Origin: Seleniivibrio woodruffii
GTDB lineage: Bacteria; Chrysiogenota; Deferribacteres; Deferribacterales; Geovibrionaceae
Reading direction: 5' to 3'
Length of the DNA stretch: 64,000 bases
Assembly (NCBI RefSeq): GCF_004339245.1
Contig: NZ_SMGG01000004.1
Span: 669,351 to 733,350 of the forward strand
A model generated the notes under the pieces. The model was given only the letters and a program-made list of their open reading frames with translations. It had not been told where the DNA came from and did no database searches. Every line of letters begins with the position of its first letter. Position 1 is the first letter of the stretch. Position numbers and translations under genes: made by a program. This document shows, one piece after another, positions 10,374 through 19,739 of the stretch.

Positions 10374-10978
10374 ACGATTTTTTCAGGGAAGCGATATTTC
10401 TGGCGACAATAATCAACCCCATTGCAGTTTTCGTTTACCTTGCGCCCGTGCGGCAGAAACTCCCTGAGCGGGACTTTCTGCGGGTGCTTTTCATGGCCAC
10501 CCTCATTTCTATGGCAATAAACATGTTCTTCACCATCACGGGTGAGTGGATCTTCCGCTCCGTCTTCAAGATAGACTTCAACTCATTCCGCATCTTCGGC
10601 GGAATCGTTCTGCTGAGCATATCCCTTATGTCCATCGTTCAGGGGCAGAAAGCCCTGATAAGCACAAGGGGCAGTCTGGACGACATCGCATCTGAGGTGG
10701 CAATGCCCTTTATGGCCGGTGTCGGAACCATTTCGGTCTGCATCCTTATGGGCAGCAAAATGGGCAAGCTGGAGGCCATAGGGGTAAACCTTGTGGTGGC
10801 GTTTGCGGCATTCGTGATAGTAGCCGTTCTGGCGAGCATCAGATATCACCTGAACAACGACATCACAGCAGTTTTCGACAAGGTTCTCGCCATCATGATA
10901 CGCATAAACGGGTTCTTTATGGGGGCTTTCGGCGTTGACATGGTAAAAACAGGTATCATTAATATCATAAACCAGTGA
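10370..10978 (+). CDS. MarC/UPF0056 family inner-membrane protein
   Basis: A 202-residue protein with about six hydrophobic segments. It opens with FLATIINPIAVFVYLAPV, the NP(I/L)AxxP-type start typical of MarC proteins. A conserved glycine-rich helix with PFMAGVGTISVCILMGS follows. The family is membrane-embedded and its function is not settled; links to multidrug resistance have been withdrawn. Here it is translationally coupled to ablB (4-bp overlap), so a role in moving or sensing an osmolyte or amino acid is possible, but this is inference from position only. Confidence 0.8.
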   Translation: MNDFFREAIFLATIINPIAVFVYLAPVRQKLPERDFLRVLFMATLISMAINMFFTITGEWIFRSVFKIDFNSFRIFGGIVLLSISLMSIVQGQKALISTRGSLDDIASEVAMPFMAGVGTISVCILMGSKMGKLEAIGVNLVVAFAAFVIVAVLASIRYHLNNDITAVFDKVLAIMIRINGFFMGAFGVDMVKTGIINIINQ

Positions 10979-10993
10979 AATAACCGCTTTTAT

Positions 10994-11007
10994 TTGACCT
11001 GAATCAA
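10994..11007 (+). promoter_or_regulatory. FNR/CRP-family binding site upstream of hemerythrin gene
   Basis: TTGAC-CTGA-ATCAA matches the FNR consensus TTGAT-N4-ATCAA with one mismatch. A -10-like TATCCT lies at 11030-11035, which places the site near -41.5 relative to a start near 11042, the class II activation geometry. This suggests anaerobic or NO-responsive control of the hemerythrin gene. Confidence 0.6.
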
Positions 11008-11066
11008 AGTTATTAAGCAAACAAAACCCTATCCTACCCTCATAAGATAAAACACGGAGGGTATCC

Positions 11067-11456
11067 ATGAACGCTTTAATAAATGATCTCAAAAAGGACC
11101 ACGAAAAACTTCTGAACATTCTTCAGGACGCACAGAACCTCGGACTCGGCTCCGAAGCCGGAAGAAAAAAACTCCTCGAAGGCAAACTCCTGCTCACAGA
11201 CCACCTGAGAAAAGAGGACACAAAACTCTACCCCGCTCTTTCAGGAAACACATCGGCGGCGGCCACAGCCAACGACTTCTCAAAGGAGATGCAGGGGCTG
11301 ACAACTGAGATTCTGAACTTTATGAACAGGCTGAACACAGCAGAAATAAATATTGAATACGCAAAGGAACTGGGAAGGATAATCTCCACAGTCCGCATGC
11401 GCATCCGCAGGGAGGAGATTCAGCTCTATCCCCTGTATGAGAAAGTTAACGCATAA
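11067..11456 (+). CDS. Hemerythrin HHE-domain protein
   Basis: A 129-residue four-helix protein with spaced metal ligands: KKDHEKLLNIL near the N-terminus, then TDHLRKEDTKLYPAL, and a C-terminal EEIQLYPLYEKV. Such HHE proteins carry a non-heme di-iron centre and serve in O2 or NO sensing or in repair of nitrosylated iron. Not every classical hemerythrin ligand can be matched by eye, so the metal site is inferred. It has an ACGGAGG ribosome-binding site, is monocistronic (terminator at 11481) and is preceded by an FNR-type site, in line with a role under low oxygen or NO stress. Confidence 0.8.
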   Translation: MNALINDLKKDHEKLLNILQDAQNLGLGSEAGRKKLLEGKLLLTDHLRKEDTKLYPALSGNTSAAATANDFSKEMQGLTTEILNFMNRLNTAEINIEYAKELGRIISTVRMRIRREEIQLYPLYEKVNA

Positions 11457-11480
11457 GAGATTGACAACATATCAACCCGT

Positions 11481-11506
11481 GCCCCGCTCCTGCGGGGCTT
11501 TGTTTT
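11481..11506 (+). terminator. Rho-independent terminator after the hemerythrin gene
   Basis: GCCCCGC (11481-11487) pairs with GCGGGGC (11492-11498), followed by TTTGTTTT. It ends the single-gene hemerythrin transcript. Confidence 0.85.
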
Positions 11507-11588
11507 CTCCCGTATAGCAAAACACACCGTCACTCATTTGATTTGTGAATAGTACATACTTAAATTAAACAACCACCCTTTATTTCTA

Positions 11589-11617
11589 TTGACACAAAAG
11601 TGCCCCAGATATAAAAT
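11589..11617 (+). promoter_or_regulatory. Promoter very close to the ypdA-like start codon
   Basis: TTGACA at 11589-11594 is followed after 17 bp by TAAAAT at 11612-11617 (TATAAA at 11610 is the alternative with a 15-bp spacer). The first ATG of the downstream gene is at 11626, only 8 bp after the -10 element, so transcription would begin at or within a few bases of the start codon. Confidence 0.6.
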
Positions 11618-11625
11618 CGCCGACC

Positions 11626-12732
11626 ATGAATATGCTATACGATGTTATTATTGTCGGTGCAGGGCCTGCCGGAGTTGCTTGCGCATATATGTGCAAGAAG
11701 AAGGGATTGTCTTACCTTCTTGTCGAAAGCGGGAAATCTGTTTTTCAGGGAATAATTAACACATATCCTGAAGGGAAAAAGGTTTACGCCTCCAAACCCA
11801 AGGAGATGGCGGGCGGTTTTCTTGTGGACGAACTGCGTCCGCCCGACAAACCCGTCACAGTGGAAATGTATGTTCAGTACGTTCAGCATTTCGTTCAGCA
11901 CGAAAATCTTTCAATAATCACCGAAGCCGAGTTTCAGGACATCGAAACCCATAGAGGCTTTTTTCAGGTTCTAACCTCAAAAGGCGGATTCAAAGGCAAA
12001 AAGGTAGTCCTGTCATTCGGAAACAGCATCCCCAGAGAGCTTACGGTCTACGGCGACGCAAAGATGGTTGCCAAAACGCTGGACGATCCCAAAAAATATA
12101 TCGGCCTGAGAACCCTCGTTATAGGCGGAGGGAACACAGCCGCCGACGTTGTCATATCTATCCTTAAAATCAAAAGACAGCACAACGACTCCCAGCCTGT
12201 ATACTGGGCGCATGTTTCGGAAACTTTCGATGTTAACAAAGAGACCGCCCAGAGACTGGGCGAAGAGATACTGCTCGGCGGAAACATACGTCTTCTGCCC
12301 GGCGCAACCCCCAGAATAGGCGAGGTTGACGACGAGGGCATAGACAGGCTGGTAATCCGTATCAACGAATTTAAAGAATCCGACGGTATAGAGCTTTACC
12401 ATGCGATGAGCTTTCCCATGAAAAATGTGATAGCATGTATAGGTTCTCAGGGGTCTGCGACCCTTCTGGACAAACTCCAGATTCAGACGATATCCTGCAC
12501 AGAGGGTATCTGCAAGGTGGCAAAAGAGGGCGACAGACTGGTTCTGCTCAACTCCGACTTTGAGACCACCAGAAAAGGAATTTATATGATTGGCGGTGCG
12601 GTTTCCCCTTCATACATGAAGGTGGCCGACGGTGCTATAGCCGAAGAGAAGCACCCCAACCTTATTTACACTGCGATAAACGATGCGGCATCGGTTGTCG
12701 AGACAATTTTTTCAAAACTGCAAACAACGTAG
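11626..12732 (+). CDS. YpdA-like FAD/NAD(P)-dependent thiol-disulfide oxidoreductase
   Basis: This 368-residue flavoprotein has an N-terminal FAD site (IVGAGPAGVACAY, residues 8-20) and a second dinucleotide fold (LVIGGGNTAADVVIS). It lacks the CxxC redox motif of thioredoxin reductases. That combination is typical of YpdA, which in Firmicutes reduces bacillithiol disulfide; here the low-molecular-weight thiol is unknown. No Shine-Dalgarno sequence is visible before either candidate ATG (11626 or 11632). A promoter ends 8 bp upstream, suggesting a leaderless message. hppA follows after 29 bp with its own ribosome-binding site and is probably co-transcribed. Confidence 0.75.
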   Translation: MNMLYDVIIVGAGPAGVACAYMCKKKGLSYLLVESGKSVFQGIINTYPEGKKVYASKPKEMAGGFLVDELRPPDKPVTVEMYVQYVQHFVQHENLSIITEAEFQDIETHRGFFQVLTSKGGFKGKKVVLSFGNSIPRELTVYGDAKMVAKTLDDPKKYIGLRTLVIGGGNTAADVVISILKIKRQHNDSQPVYWAHVSETFDVNKETAQRLGEEILLGGNIRLLPGATPRIGEVDDEGIDRLVIRINEFKESDGIELYHAMSFPMKNVIACIGSQGSATLLDKLQIQTISCTEGICKVAKEGDRLVLLNSDFETTRKGIYMIGGAVSPSYMKVADGAIAEEKHPNLIYTAINDAASVVETIFSKLQTT

Positions 12733-12761
12733 TATATATTTTTTTAATCACGGAGGTTTAA

Positions 12762-14831
12762 GTGACGGCATTTCAGACAGATATCTTTGCGATCATTTGC
12801 GCCGTTGCGGCAATCATTTTCGGACTTGTTTCCGCTAAATGGATTCTCAGCCTGCCGCAGGGCAACGACAAAATGACACAAATCGCAGCTGCAATTCAGG
12901 AAGGCGCATCAGCCTACATGAAAAGACAGTACACTCTTATTGCAATCGTGGGCGCTGTAATCTTTGTTCTTCTCCTTGTAACACTCGGAGCAGTCACAGC
13001 CATCGGATTCGCAATTGGTGCGATTCTTTCAGGTCTCACAGGCTTCATAGGCATGTTCATCTCTGTAAGAGCAAACGTGCGTACGGCTGAAGCTGCCAGA
13101 GAGGGAATGACAAAAGCAATGAACGTAGCATTCAGAGGCGGCGCAGTGACAGGCATGCTTGTTGTTGGTCTCGGTCTTCTGGGCGTTGCGGGCTATTTTG
13201 CGGTTCTTAAACTTACAAACGCAGAGGGCAGCCTCAGAGAGATCGTTAACCACCTTGTTGGTCTCGGTCTCGGAGCATCACTCATCTCTATCTTCGCAAG
13301 ACTCGGCGGCGGTATCTTCACCAAAGGTGCTGACGTTGGTGCCGACCTTGTGGGTAAAGTTGAAGCAGGTATCCCCGAAGACGACCCCAGAAACCCCGCT
13401 GTTATCGCTGACAACGTGGGCGACAACGTGGGCGACTGCGCAGGTATGGCTGCTGACCTTTTCGAAACATATGCGGTAACACTTATCGCTGCGATGCTCA
13501 TCGGAGCCATCACAGTTGCAGATGCCGCTTCTGTTTCATATCCCCTTGCTCTTGGCGGCGTTTCAATCATCGCCTCCATCATCAGCACATTCTTTGTTAA
13601 GCTGGACAAACAGCAGCGCATTATGAGAGCCCTTTACAAAGGACTCATCGTTTCCGCTGTAATAGCTCTTGTGGCGTTCTTCTTCATCACAAACAGCTTC
13701 TTCCCCAACGGCCTTGAAGTTGCAGGCGTTCACCGCTCTGCTCTCAGCATATACACTGCGGCTGTTGTCGGTATAGTTGTTACCGGAGCTATCTTCTGGA
13801 TCACAGAGTTCTACACAGGCACAAACTACTCGCCTGTTCAGAAACTTGCCAAGGCTTCCACAACAGGCCACGCTACCAACATCATCGCAGGTCTCGCTAT
13901 CTCAATGAGCTCAACAGCACTTATCACAATCGTGATCGCTCTTGGTATCATTGTTTCCTACTCTTGCGCCGATGTTTACGGTATCGCTGTTGCGGCAGTT
14001 TCAATGCTCTCACTCACAGGTATCGTTGTTGCGATGGATGCTTTCGGCCCCATCACAGACAACGCAGGCGGTATCGCTGAGATGGCTCAGATGGAAAGCT
14101 CCGTCAGAGACGTTACAGACCCCCTCGACGCTGTGGGCAACACAACAAAAGCGGTTACAAAAGGCTACGCCATCGGTTCTGCGGGACTTGCGGCTGTTAT
14201 CCTTTTCACCTCATACACTCAGGAACTTGCGACTCACCTTGAGAAGCTCGGTCAGCCTTTCGACATCGGTGCGTTCACTCTTGCCGACCCGATGGTGATC
14301 GTCGGTCTTTTCCTCGGCGGCATGATCCCCTACTACTTTGCATCACTCTGCATGAGCGCAGTGGGCAAAGCGGGCGGTGCTGTTGTTGACGAAGTAAGAC
14401 GCCAGTTCAGAGAGATCAAAGGTATCATGGAAGGCACAGGCAAACCCGACTATGCGGCTTGCGTTGACATCGTTACAAAAGCGGCTGTGAAAGAGATGAT
14501 CATTCCCGGCCTCATCCCCATCGTGTCTCCCCTTCTGATCCTTGCCATCTTCGGACCCAAGGCTCTCGGCGGTATGATCGTCGGTTCTATCGTAACAGGT
14601 CTTTTCATAGCTGTTTCAATGACCACCGGCGGCGGCGCATGGGACAACGCTAAGAAATACATCGAAGACGGACACTTCGGCGGCAAAGGCGGCGATGCTC
14701 ACAAAGCAGCCATCACAGGCGACACAGTGGGCGACCCCTACAAAGACACTGCAGGCCCTGCCATCAACCCGATGATCAAAGTCATCAATATTGTTTCACT
14801 GCTTGCGATTCCTTTCATAAGCAGCCTGTAA
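12762..14831 (+). CDS. hppA: Membrane-bound H+-translocating pyrophosphatase, K+-independent type
   Basis: This 689-residue protein with many transmembrane helices hydrolyses pyrophosphate and pumps protons. The substrate motif [11 protein letters not shown] starts at D191, and the [18 protein letters not shown] stretch and a second acidic motif [15 protein letters not shown] near the C-terminus are intact. The subfamily-deciding site reads [10 protein letters not shown] with lysine at residue 463. K+-dependent enzymes have alanine there, so this one should be K+-independent and H+-pumping. The start is GTG with CACGGAGG upstream. Codon use is visibly more biased than in neighbours (many GGC, ATC and GCT codons), suggesting strong expression. 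Confidence 0.95.
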   Translation: MTAFQTDIFAIICAVAAIIFGLVSAKWILSLPQGNDKMTQIAAAIQEGASAYMKRQYTLIAIVGAVIFVLLLVTLGAVTAIGFAIGAILSGLTGFIGMFISVRANVRTAEAAREGMTKAMNVAFRGGAVTGMLVVGLGLLGVAGYFAVLKLTNAEGSLREIVNHLVGLGLGASLISIFARLGGGIFTKGADVGADLVGKVEAGIPEDDPRNPAVIADNVGDNVGDCAGMAADLFETYAVTLIAAMLIGAITVADAASVSYPLALGGVSIIASIISTFFVKLDKQQRIMRALYKGLIVSAVIALVAFFFITNSFFPNGLEVAGVHRSALSIYTAAVVGIVVTGAIFWITEFYTGTNYSPVQKLAKASTTGHATNIIAGLAISMSSTALITIVIALGIIVSYSCADVYGIAVAAVSMLSLTGIVVAMDAFGPITDNAGGIAEMAQMESSVRDVTDPLDAVGNTTKAVTKGYAIGSAGLAAVILFTSYTQELATHLEKLGQPFDIGAFTLADPMVIVGLFLGGMIPYYFASLCMSAVGKAGGAVVDEVRRQFREIKGIMEGTGKPDYAACVDIVTKAAVKEMIIPGLIPIVSPLLILAIFGPKALGGMIVGSIVTGLFIAVSMTTGGGAWDNAKKYIEDGHFGGKGGDAHKAAITGDTVGDPYKDTAGPAINPMIKVINIVSLLAIPFISSL

Positions 14832-14840
14832 AAACCACAA

Positions 14841-14866
14841 AGGGAGCCGAAAGGCTCCCTTTTTTT
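14841..14866 (+). terminator. Rho-independent terminator after hppA
   Basis: AGGGAGCC (14841-14848) pairs with GGCTCCCT (14853-14860) around a short GAAA loop and is followed by a T run. Confidence 0.9.
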
Positions 14867-14899
14867 ATGCTCATTTTCTAATCTAAACCTCATTCAACA

Positions 14900-14952
14900 G
14901 TCATTCTGAGTGCAACGAAGAATCTCATTCGTTCAGAGACTCTGTCGAATAG
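14900..14952. repeat. Dispersed intergenic repeat, GTCATTCTGAG family
   Basis: GTCATTCTGAG, a short spacer and CGAAGAATCTCA are followed by AGAGACTCTGTCGAAT. The same paired motifs occur inverted at 24874-24904 and, with C/G changes, at 63241 and 63423. No coding potential is seen. It lies between hppA and the convergent PH-domain gene. Confidence 0.6.
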
Positions 14953-14963
14953 ATTGACAGGAG

Positions 14964-15440
14964 CTACCTCAAGCCTGATTCCTGAAACTCCATAAGTTTG
15001 GAAACCAGTTCGTCGGGATTTCCGGCTCCCTTCACCACCGCCAGAATGCCGCCTGAACCAAGAACAGCCACAGTGCCGTAGTTAATATATTTCCCGAACA
15101 GTCCTTTACCCGCAACGATAAGCTCAACGTCGGCAACATCAAGCTCCATAACGCTCTTTCTGAATATGCCTCTGACCAGAAAGAAACGCTTGTCAGTAAA
15201 GCCTATCTGAGTGTTTTTGACATACATGAAGGTGTAAAAGAACGGGTAGAGTCCGGCAAGAAAAACAAGAGCATAGATGCTTCTGTAAGTGAAGCTCATA
15301 CCGGATGCGGAGATCCCTGCAGAAGCGAGCAAAATAAGAATGAAACCGAACATCATTAATGAAATAAGAGGAAAAACGCTGACCCTGCCGATGTGGATTA
15401 TCTTTTCGTCAGGGTTGATTGATTCTTCTATGTAGCCCAT
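14964..15440 (-). CDS. Membrane protein with bacterial PH-like domain
   Basis: A 158-residue protein with two hydrophobic segments at about 22-42 and 50-72, followed by a soluble domain. The pattern IGFTDKRFFLVRGIFRKSVMEL...VELIVAGKGLFGKYINYGTV resembles bacterial PH (bPH2/YdbT-like) domains. Its function is unknown; such proteins are membrane-associated. It lies 63 bp downstream of the NtrC-type regulator on the same strand and may be the last gene of that operon. Confidence 0.65.
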   Translation of the reverse strand: MGYIEESINPDEKIIHIGRVSVFPLISLMMFGFILILLASAGISASGMSFTYRSIYALVFLAGLYPFFYTFMYVKNTQIGFTDKRFFLVRGIFRKSVMELDVADVELIVAGKGLFGKYINYGTVAVLGSGGILAVVKGAGNPDELVSKLMEFQESGLR

Positions 15441-15503
15441 TTATCCCTCGCAGATATTTTTCAGACAGAATAACACCTTGCGCAGGAAAAGAAAGGGGAA
15501 ACA

Positions 15504-16832
15504 CTACTCCATGTCGTACTTTTCCAGCCTGTAGAGAAGGACATGGCGGGGGATATTAAGATATTTTGCGGTGCGGCTCTTGTTGCCGCCGAATTTTATC
15601 AGCGCACGGGCGATGATGGTCTTCTCCATCTCTTCAAGGTCAAGCCCGTCCTCCGGCAGAACCATGTTCATGCTGTATGCGAAATCGCCGGAAGCCTCTG
15701 TTGGCACATCCTCTCCGGCAACCACACCCTGACCTTTGAGAATGCAGATACGGTAGACCGTGTTCTCAAGCTCCCGTATGTTGCCCTTCCACTGAGCATT
15801 CTCCAGTTTTGAAAGTGCCTCGGCGGAAAATGTCACCTTTGAGCCGTATTTCTTTGAGAAAAGCTCCACCAGTTCCGCTATGTCCTCCCTCCGTCTGGAG
15901 AGCTGGGGCACTTCAACGGGGAACACGTTAAGCCTGTAATACAGATCCTCACGAAAAGTCCCCTTCTCGGACATGGATTTCAGGTCTTTGTTGGTGGCGG
16001 CTATCACTCTGGTGTTGACCTTTACTGGAAGCCCGGCTCCCACAGGCTGAATCTCCGATTCCTGAAGAAAACGAAGCAGTTTCACCTGAACAGTAATGGG
16101 CATCTCCCCTATTTCGTCCAGAAACAGAGTACCGCCCTCGGCCTCGGCAATCCTGCCTTTAAAGTCTCTGTCGGCTCCGGTGAACGCACCCTTCTTATGC
16201 CCGAAAAGTTCGGACTCGAAGAGCTGTTCGGGGATTGCCGCACAGTTCACCGCTATGAACTGTTTGTCGGCTCTTCTGCTTTTGCCGTGGATGTATCTGG
16301 CGGTAAGCTCTTTGCCCGTTCCGCTCTCCCCCGTTATAAGGACGGGGGCATCTGTTGGCGCAACGGTGTCCGCCAGTTTTATCATCGCCAGATATGCGGG
16401 GCTGTGTCCCGCCATTCTGGGAGTGTTCACATCCTTCATATACTGCTTAAGCCTGCTGTTCTCCTTTCGGATAGAGCTGACCTCTATGGCTTTTTTAATT
16501 GTTTTTAATAGGTCGTCGTTCTCGAACGGTTTCGTGATATAGTCGTATGCGCCGTCACGCATGGCCTTGACGGCATCGGGAATGTTGCCGAATGCGGTCA
16601 TTATTATCACAGGCATATCAGGATAAAGGGTTTTCGCTTTTTCGAATATCTCAGTTCCGGATATCTTGGGCAGGCGGATATCTGTCAGCAGAACGTCATA
16701 TTCACGTTCGTTCAGCCTCGCCATCCCCTCGAATCCGTTATGCACAACCTCGTTTTCAATACCCTCTCCGGAGAGATACATTGATATGAGTGTCGCCAGC
16801 GAAACGTTATCCTCGATTATCAAAACGCTCAT
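15504..16832 (-). CDS. Sigma-54-dependent response regulator, NtrC family
   Basis: A 442-residue regulator with a receiver domain (residues 1-120; acidic ED near 7, phospho-acceptor D in LLTDIRLP), an AAA+ domain and a Fis-type helix-turn-helix. The AAA+ part shows Walker A GESGTGKE, the sigma-54 contact loop GAFTGA and Walker [11 protein letters not shown]. The HTH ends the protein in [21 protein letters not shown]. It overlaps the histidine kinase gene by 4 bp, so the two form a cognate pair. It should activate sigma-54 promoters, with the ABC/DUF2318 genes of the same operon as plausible but unproven targets. Confidence 0.92.
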   Translation of the reverse strand: MSVLIIEDNVSLATLISMYLSGEGIENEVVHNGFEGMARLNEREYDVLLTDIRLPKISGTEIFEKAKTLYPDMPVIIMTAFGNIPDAVKAMRDGAYDYITKPFENDDLLKTIKKAIEVSSIRKENSRLKQYMKDVNTPRMAGHSPAYLAMIKLADTVAPTDAPVLITGESGTGKELTARYIHGKSRRADKQFIAVNCAAIPEQLFESELFGHKKGAFTGADRDFKGRIAEAEGGTLFLDEIGEMPITVQVKLLRFLQESEIQPVGAGLPVKVNTRVIAATNKDLKSMSEKGTFREDLYYRLNVFPVEVPQLSRRREDIAELVELFSKKYGSKVTFSAEALSKLENAQWKGNIRELENTVYRICILKGQGVVAGEDVPTEASGDFAYSMNMVLPEDGLDLEEMEKTIIARALIKFGGNKSRTAKYLNIPRHVLLYRLEKYDME

Positions 16833-17908
16833 TTTTGCCCGCCCTGAATATGCATTGTAAACACCGTGCCCTCTTCGCCTGACACAACGGTTATATTTCC
16901 GCCGTGAGCCTGAGCTATCCTGCCCGCAATGGAGAGGCCGAGTCCTGTTCCTGTGTCTTTGGTTGTGTAGAAGGGTTCGAAAAGCCTGTTCACATCCCCT
17001 TCGACTCCCCTGCCGTTATCCTTAACCGAAAATTCGATGCGTCCATCCCCGCTCTTAACAGATATTACCACACGTCCTTCAGACATGCCTTCCACAGCGT
17101 CAACACCGTTCAGCACAAGGTTCAGAAGCGCCTGTTTCAGAGAGTTCTTATCGCCGAATACAGTGCTGTCCCCCGGCAGTTCGTTTTCAATGTCGATTGT
17201 GACTGTTCTGCCGGATGCCGAGAGTTTAGAAAGTTCCGCAACCTCGGTAAGCAGACCGTTCACGTTTATATCAGCGGGATCGTTGTTCCCGAAACGGGCA
17301 TACTGGAGAAATCTGTCCACAAAGCTGTTGAGCCGCTCTATCTCTGATTCCAGAATATCCGTTATCTGCGCATCGTTCTTTCCGCTCTTTATCATTGCGA
17401 TTCCGGCCTTGATGGCGGCCAGAGGGTTTCTTATCTCGTGGGCGATACCTGCGCTGAGCTGTCCAAGAGAACGCAGTCTGTCATCGTGAGCCATCTGTTT
17501 TTCAAGCTGGAGCTTTTCTGCGGAAACCAGCTCAACCTTCCGTTTTTCGTCTTTCAGTTTACCTGAGAAATAGCCGGATACGATGCCCACCGCATAGAGC
17601 ATGGACACCTCCACCATTGAAGGAACCGAATGATGCTCAATGCAGAGACAAAGCAGATTGTAGTAGGCACTGGGGCTGTATATCAGCGATATCAGCGCCG
17701 CAACAATAACGCCGCCTTTAAAACCGAATTTAAAGGCGGCATAGATAACTATCAGGTAGAACACATAATAATGTGCCAGATGCACAACGCTGAAATGCGA
17801 GGGGATACTGTAGTGGAAATAGGACACCACCATCGTTGAGATGATGATAACAGCTATCGATATCAGAGTGTCCTTTTGAGGCTTAAATCTTCTCAATTCC
17901 ACTGACAA
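16829..17908 (-). CDS. Membrane sensor histidine kinase
   Basis: A 359-residue kinase. The N-terminal 110 residues hold several hydrophobic helices without a large periplasmic loop, similar to DUF4118-type sensors. The HisKA domain carries [18 protein letters not shown] (phospho-accepting His). The ATPase domain has the N-box [12 protein letters not shown], the G1-box DNGRGV and the G2-box [12 protein letters not shown]. It overlaps the upstream ABC ATPase gene by 26 bp and the downstream regulator by 4 bp. This suggests that the signal relates to the transporter. The ligand is unknown. Confidence 0.9.
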   Translation of the reverse strand: MSVELRRFKPQKDTLISIAVIIISTMVVSYFHYSIPSHFSVVHLAHYYVFYLIVIYAAFKFGFKGGVIVAALISLIYSPSAYYNLLCLCIEHHSVPSMVEVSMLYAVGIVSGYFSGKLKDEKRKVELVSAEKLQLEKQMAHDDRLRSLGQLSAGIAHEIRNPLAAIKAGIAMIKSGKNDAQITDILESEIERLNSFVDRFLQYARFGNNDPADINVNGLLTEVAELSKLSASGRTVTIDIENELPGDSTVFGDKNSLKQALLNLVLNGVDAVEGMSEGRVVISVKSGDGRIEFSVKDNGRGVEGDVNRLFEPFYTTKDTGTGLGLSIAGRIAQAHGGNITVVSGEEGTVFTMHIQGGQK

Positions 17909-18560
17909 GCCCGTCCTCCATGCTTATTATAGTGTGCCCCGCCCTCGCATATTCGGGAGAGTGGGTCACCATTACAACGGCAAGTCCGCCGCTGTTCAGC
18001 TCTTTCAGCAGTTCTATTATATCCATTCCGGTTTTGCTGTCCAGACTTCCGGTGGGTTCGTCAGCAAACAGCACCGAGGGTTTTTTTATCAGCGCACGGG
18101 CAATGGCAACCCTCTGCTGCTCTCCGCCGGAGAGTTTTCCGGGCAGCCTGTTCTCTTTGCCGGAAAGCCCCACACGCTTAAGCACTTCCTGCGCCTGCTC
18201 ACGCACTTCTCTGGAGATGGGCTTCAGTCCGTGCATATACGGCAGCAGAACGTTCTCCACCGCCGTAAGGTACGGAAACAGGTGATAAGCCTGAAAAATC
18301 ACTGAGAAATCATTTTTTCTTGTGTTGTTTATCTGCGCCGACGATGCGGCGGTAAGGTCTTGATCTTTAAACACGATACTGCCTGAATCCGGCTCCAGCA
18401 GTGTGGACATTATGTTCATCAGGGTGCTCTTTCCGGAGCCTGACTTGCCCACTATGCAGACGAACTCGCCTTCGGCAACATCAACGCTGACACCTTTGAG
18501 AACCTCGGTGGAGATCCCGTCAGCAGTAAAGGTTTTGCGGATATCTTTTAAATGCAGCAT
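17883..18560 (-). CDS. ABC transporter ATP-binding protein, MacB/LolD-like
   Basis: A 225-residue ATPase with Walker [11 protein letters not shown], signature [15 protein letters not shown], Walker B VLFADEP and the TGSLDS D-loop typical of the LolD/MacB/FtsE group. It pairs with the permease gene immediately upstream (8-bp gap). Such systems do mechanotransmission (lipoprotein release, efflux) rather than classic transport. Linked to a DUF2318 protein here, it resembles ABC genes near the Campylobacter P19 iron locus (recalled from memory). Confidence 0.88.
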   Translation of the reverse strand: MLHLKDIRKTFTADGISTEVLKGVSVDVAEGEFVCIVGKSGSGKSTLMNIMSTLLEPDSGSIVFKDQDLTAASSAQINNTRKNDFSVIFQAYHLFPYLTAVENVLLPYMHGLKPISREVREQAQEVLKRVGLSGKENRLPGKLSGGEQQRVAIARALIKKPSVLFADEPTGSLDSKTGMDIIELLKELNSGGLAVVMVTHSPEYARAGHTIISMEDGLVSGIEKI

Positions 18561-18568
18561 AATTTCAC

Positions 18569-19735
18569 CTATATTCTGCTGAAAGCATCAGTGGGACGCA
18601 TCTGTGCCGCCTTAAGCGCAGGAAACGCAGAGGCCGCAGCCGAAAGAACCGAAACGGCTCCGACGGTTATGAGCAGGTGCACCCAGTTGAATATTATATG
18701 TATGTGTTCACCCAGCTTAAGGAGTTTCAGAAGCTCGGCACTGCCGAAAAATCCGCCCACATATCCCAGAACTCCCGCCATCGCCCCAATTATGAGGGAT
18801 TCGATGCTGAAGATGAGGAATATCTGCGCACCGGAATAACCCAGCGCACGCAGTATACCGATTTCGTTCTTGCGCTCGTTGACCGAAGCAAGCATGAACA
18901 TGGCAAGCATGAAGCACGCCGTCAGCAGGATAACCCCGCCAAGCCCCAGCACAAGGTGCTGAACGGTCTCTATTGTTGCCATACGCTGTTTAACGATGTT
19001 CTGCATGGCGTTTATCTCTGTGTCGGGCAGTTTCTGCTCTATCTGCTGAACGATATCCTCAATGGGACATCCGGCGCAGAGAGCCGAAACATCGGTGTAG
19101 TTTATCATGTTGGGCTTATTAACAGCCGCCTGGAGCGAATGGAGGTCGGCAAAGATAATGTTGTCGTCCTCTGTGCCTGTGGGGGTAAGAATTCCAGTGA
19201 TGAGGAACTTGCCTGTTCCGACGGGTATAGAGTCTCCGGTCTTAAGCCCAAGATGCTCCGCCGCCTTGCTGCCTATTATGGCTTCGTTCGCCTCGGCGGG
19301 TTCCTTGCCGTTGATGCTCCAATAGCTCTTTATGCGGCGTTCGAAAGTGAACTGAACGCCGATAACGGCAACGTGCTTGTCCTTATACTGTACCAGTTCC
19401 AGCAGTTTCGGTGCAACACTGCTTATGTTAGCCCTGTTGGGGATCTTGTAGATTGCATCCACAGTCTCCTTTTCGGGCAGATATTTCACCTGATATGCCA
19501 GATTTCCCAGCGAAAACCCGCCATAGCTTATCTTCAGGGACTCTGTTTTAGGATAGATGACAATGTTCGCTCCGAACTCGTTCATCTTCTGCTCCAGAGA
19601 GTGCCCTACGGTTGTGGACACGTTATACAGCAGAACGACGGAGAGTATGCCCAGAGCGAATACCGAAACCAGTATTCCCGTTCGCAGCAGCTTCCTTCTG
19701 AGATTTCTGAAAGGCAAAGTAAGAATATTCATCAT
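18569..19735 (-). CDS. ABC transporter permease, FtsX/MacB-like
   Basis: A 388-residue permease with one N-terminal transmembrane helix, a periplasmic domain (roughly residues 45-265) and three C-terminal helices, the MacB/FtsX layout. LVLGLGGVILLTACFMLAM and the coupling segment SVNERKNEIGILRALG are typical. The periplasmic domain contains a CAGC pair (ALCAGCPIED), which could bind metal or form a disulfide. It sits 4 bp after the DUF2318 gene and 8 bp before the ATPase gene. Confidence 0.85.
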   Translation of the reverse strand: MMNILTLPFRNLRRKLLRTGILVSVFALGILSVVLLYNVSTTVGHSLEQKMNEFGANIVIYPKTESLKISYGGFSLGNLAYQVKYLPEKETVDAIYKIPNRANISSVAPKLLELVQYKDKHVAVIGVQFTFERRIKSYWSINGKEPAEANEAIIGSKAAEHLGLKTGDSIPVGTGKFLITGILTPTGTEDDNIIFADLHSLQAAVNKPNMINYTDVSALCAGCPIEDIVQQIEQKLPDTEINAMQNIVKQRMATIETVQHLVLGLGGVILLTACFMLAMFMLASVNERKNEIGILRALGYSGAQIFLIFSIESLIIGAMAGVLGYVGGFFGSAELLKLLKLGEHIHIIFNWVHLLITVGAVSVLSAAASAFPALKAAQMRPTDAFSRI

Positions 19736-19739
19736 TCAC

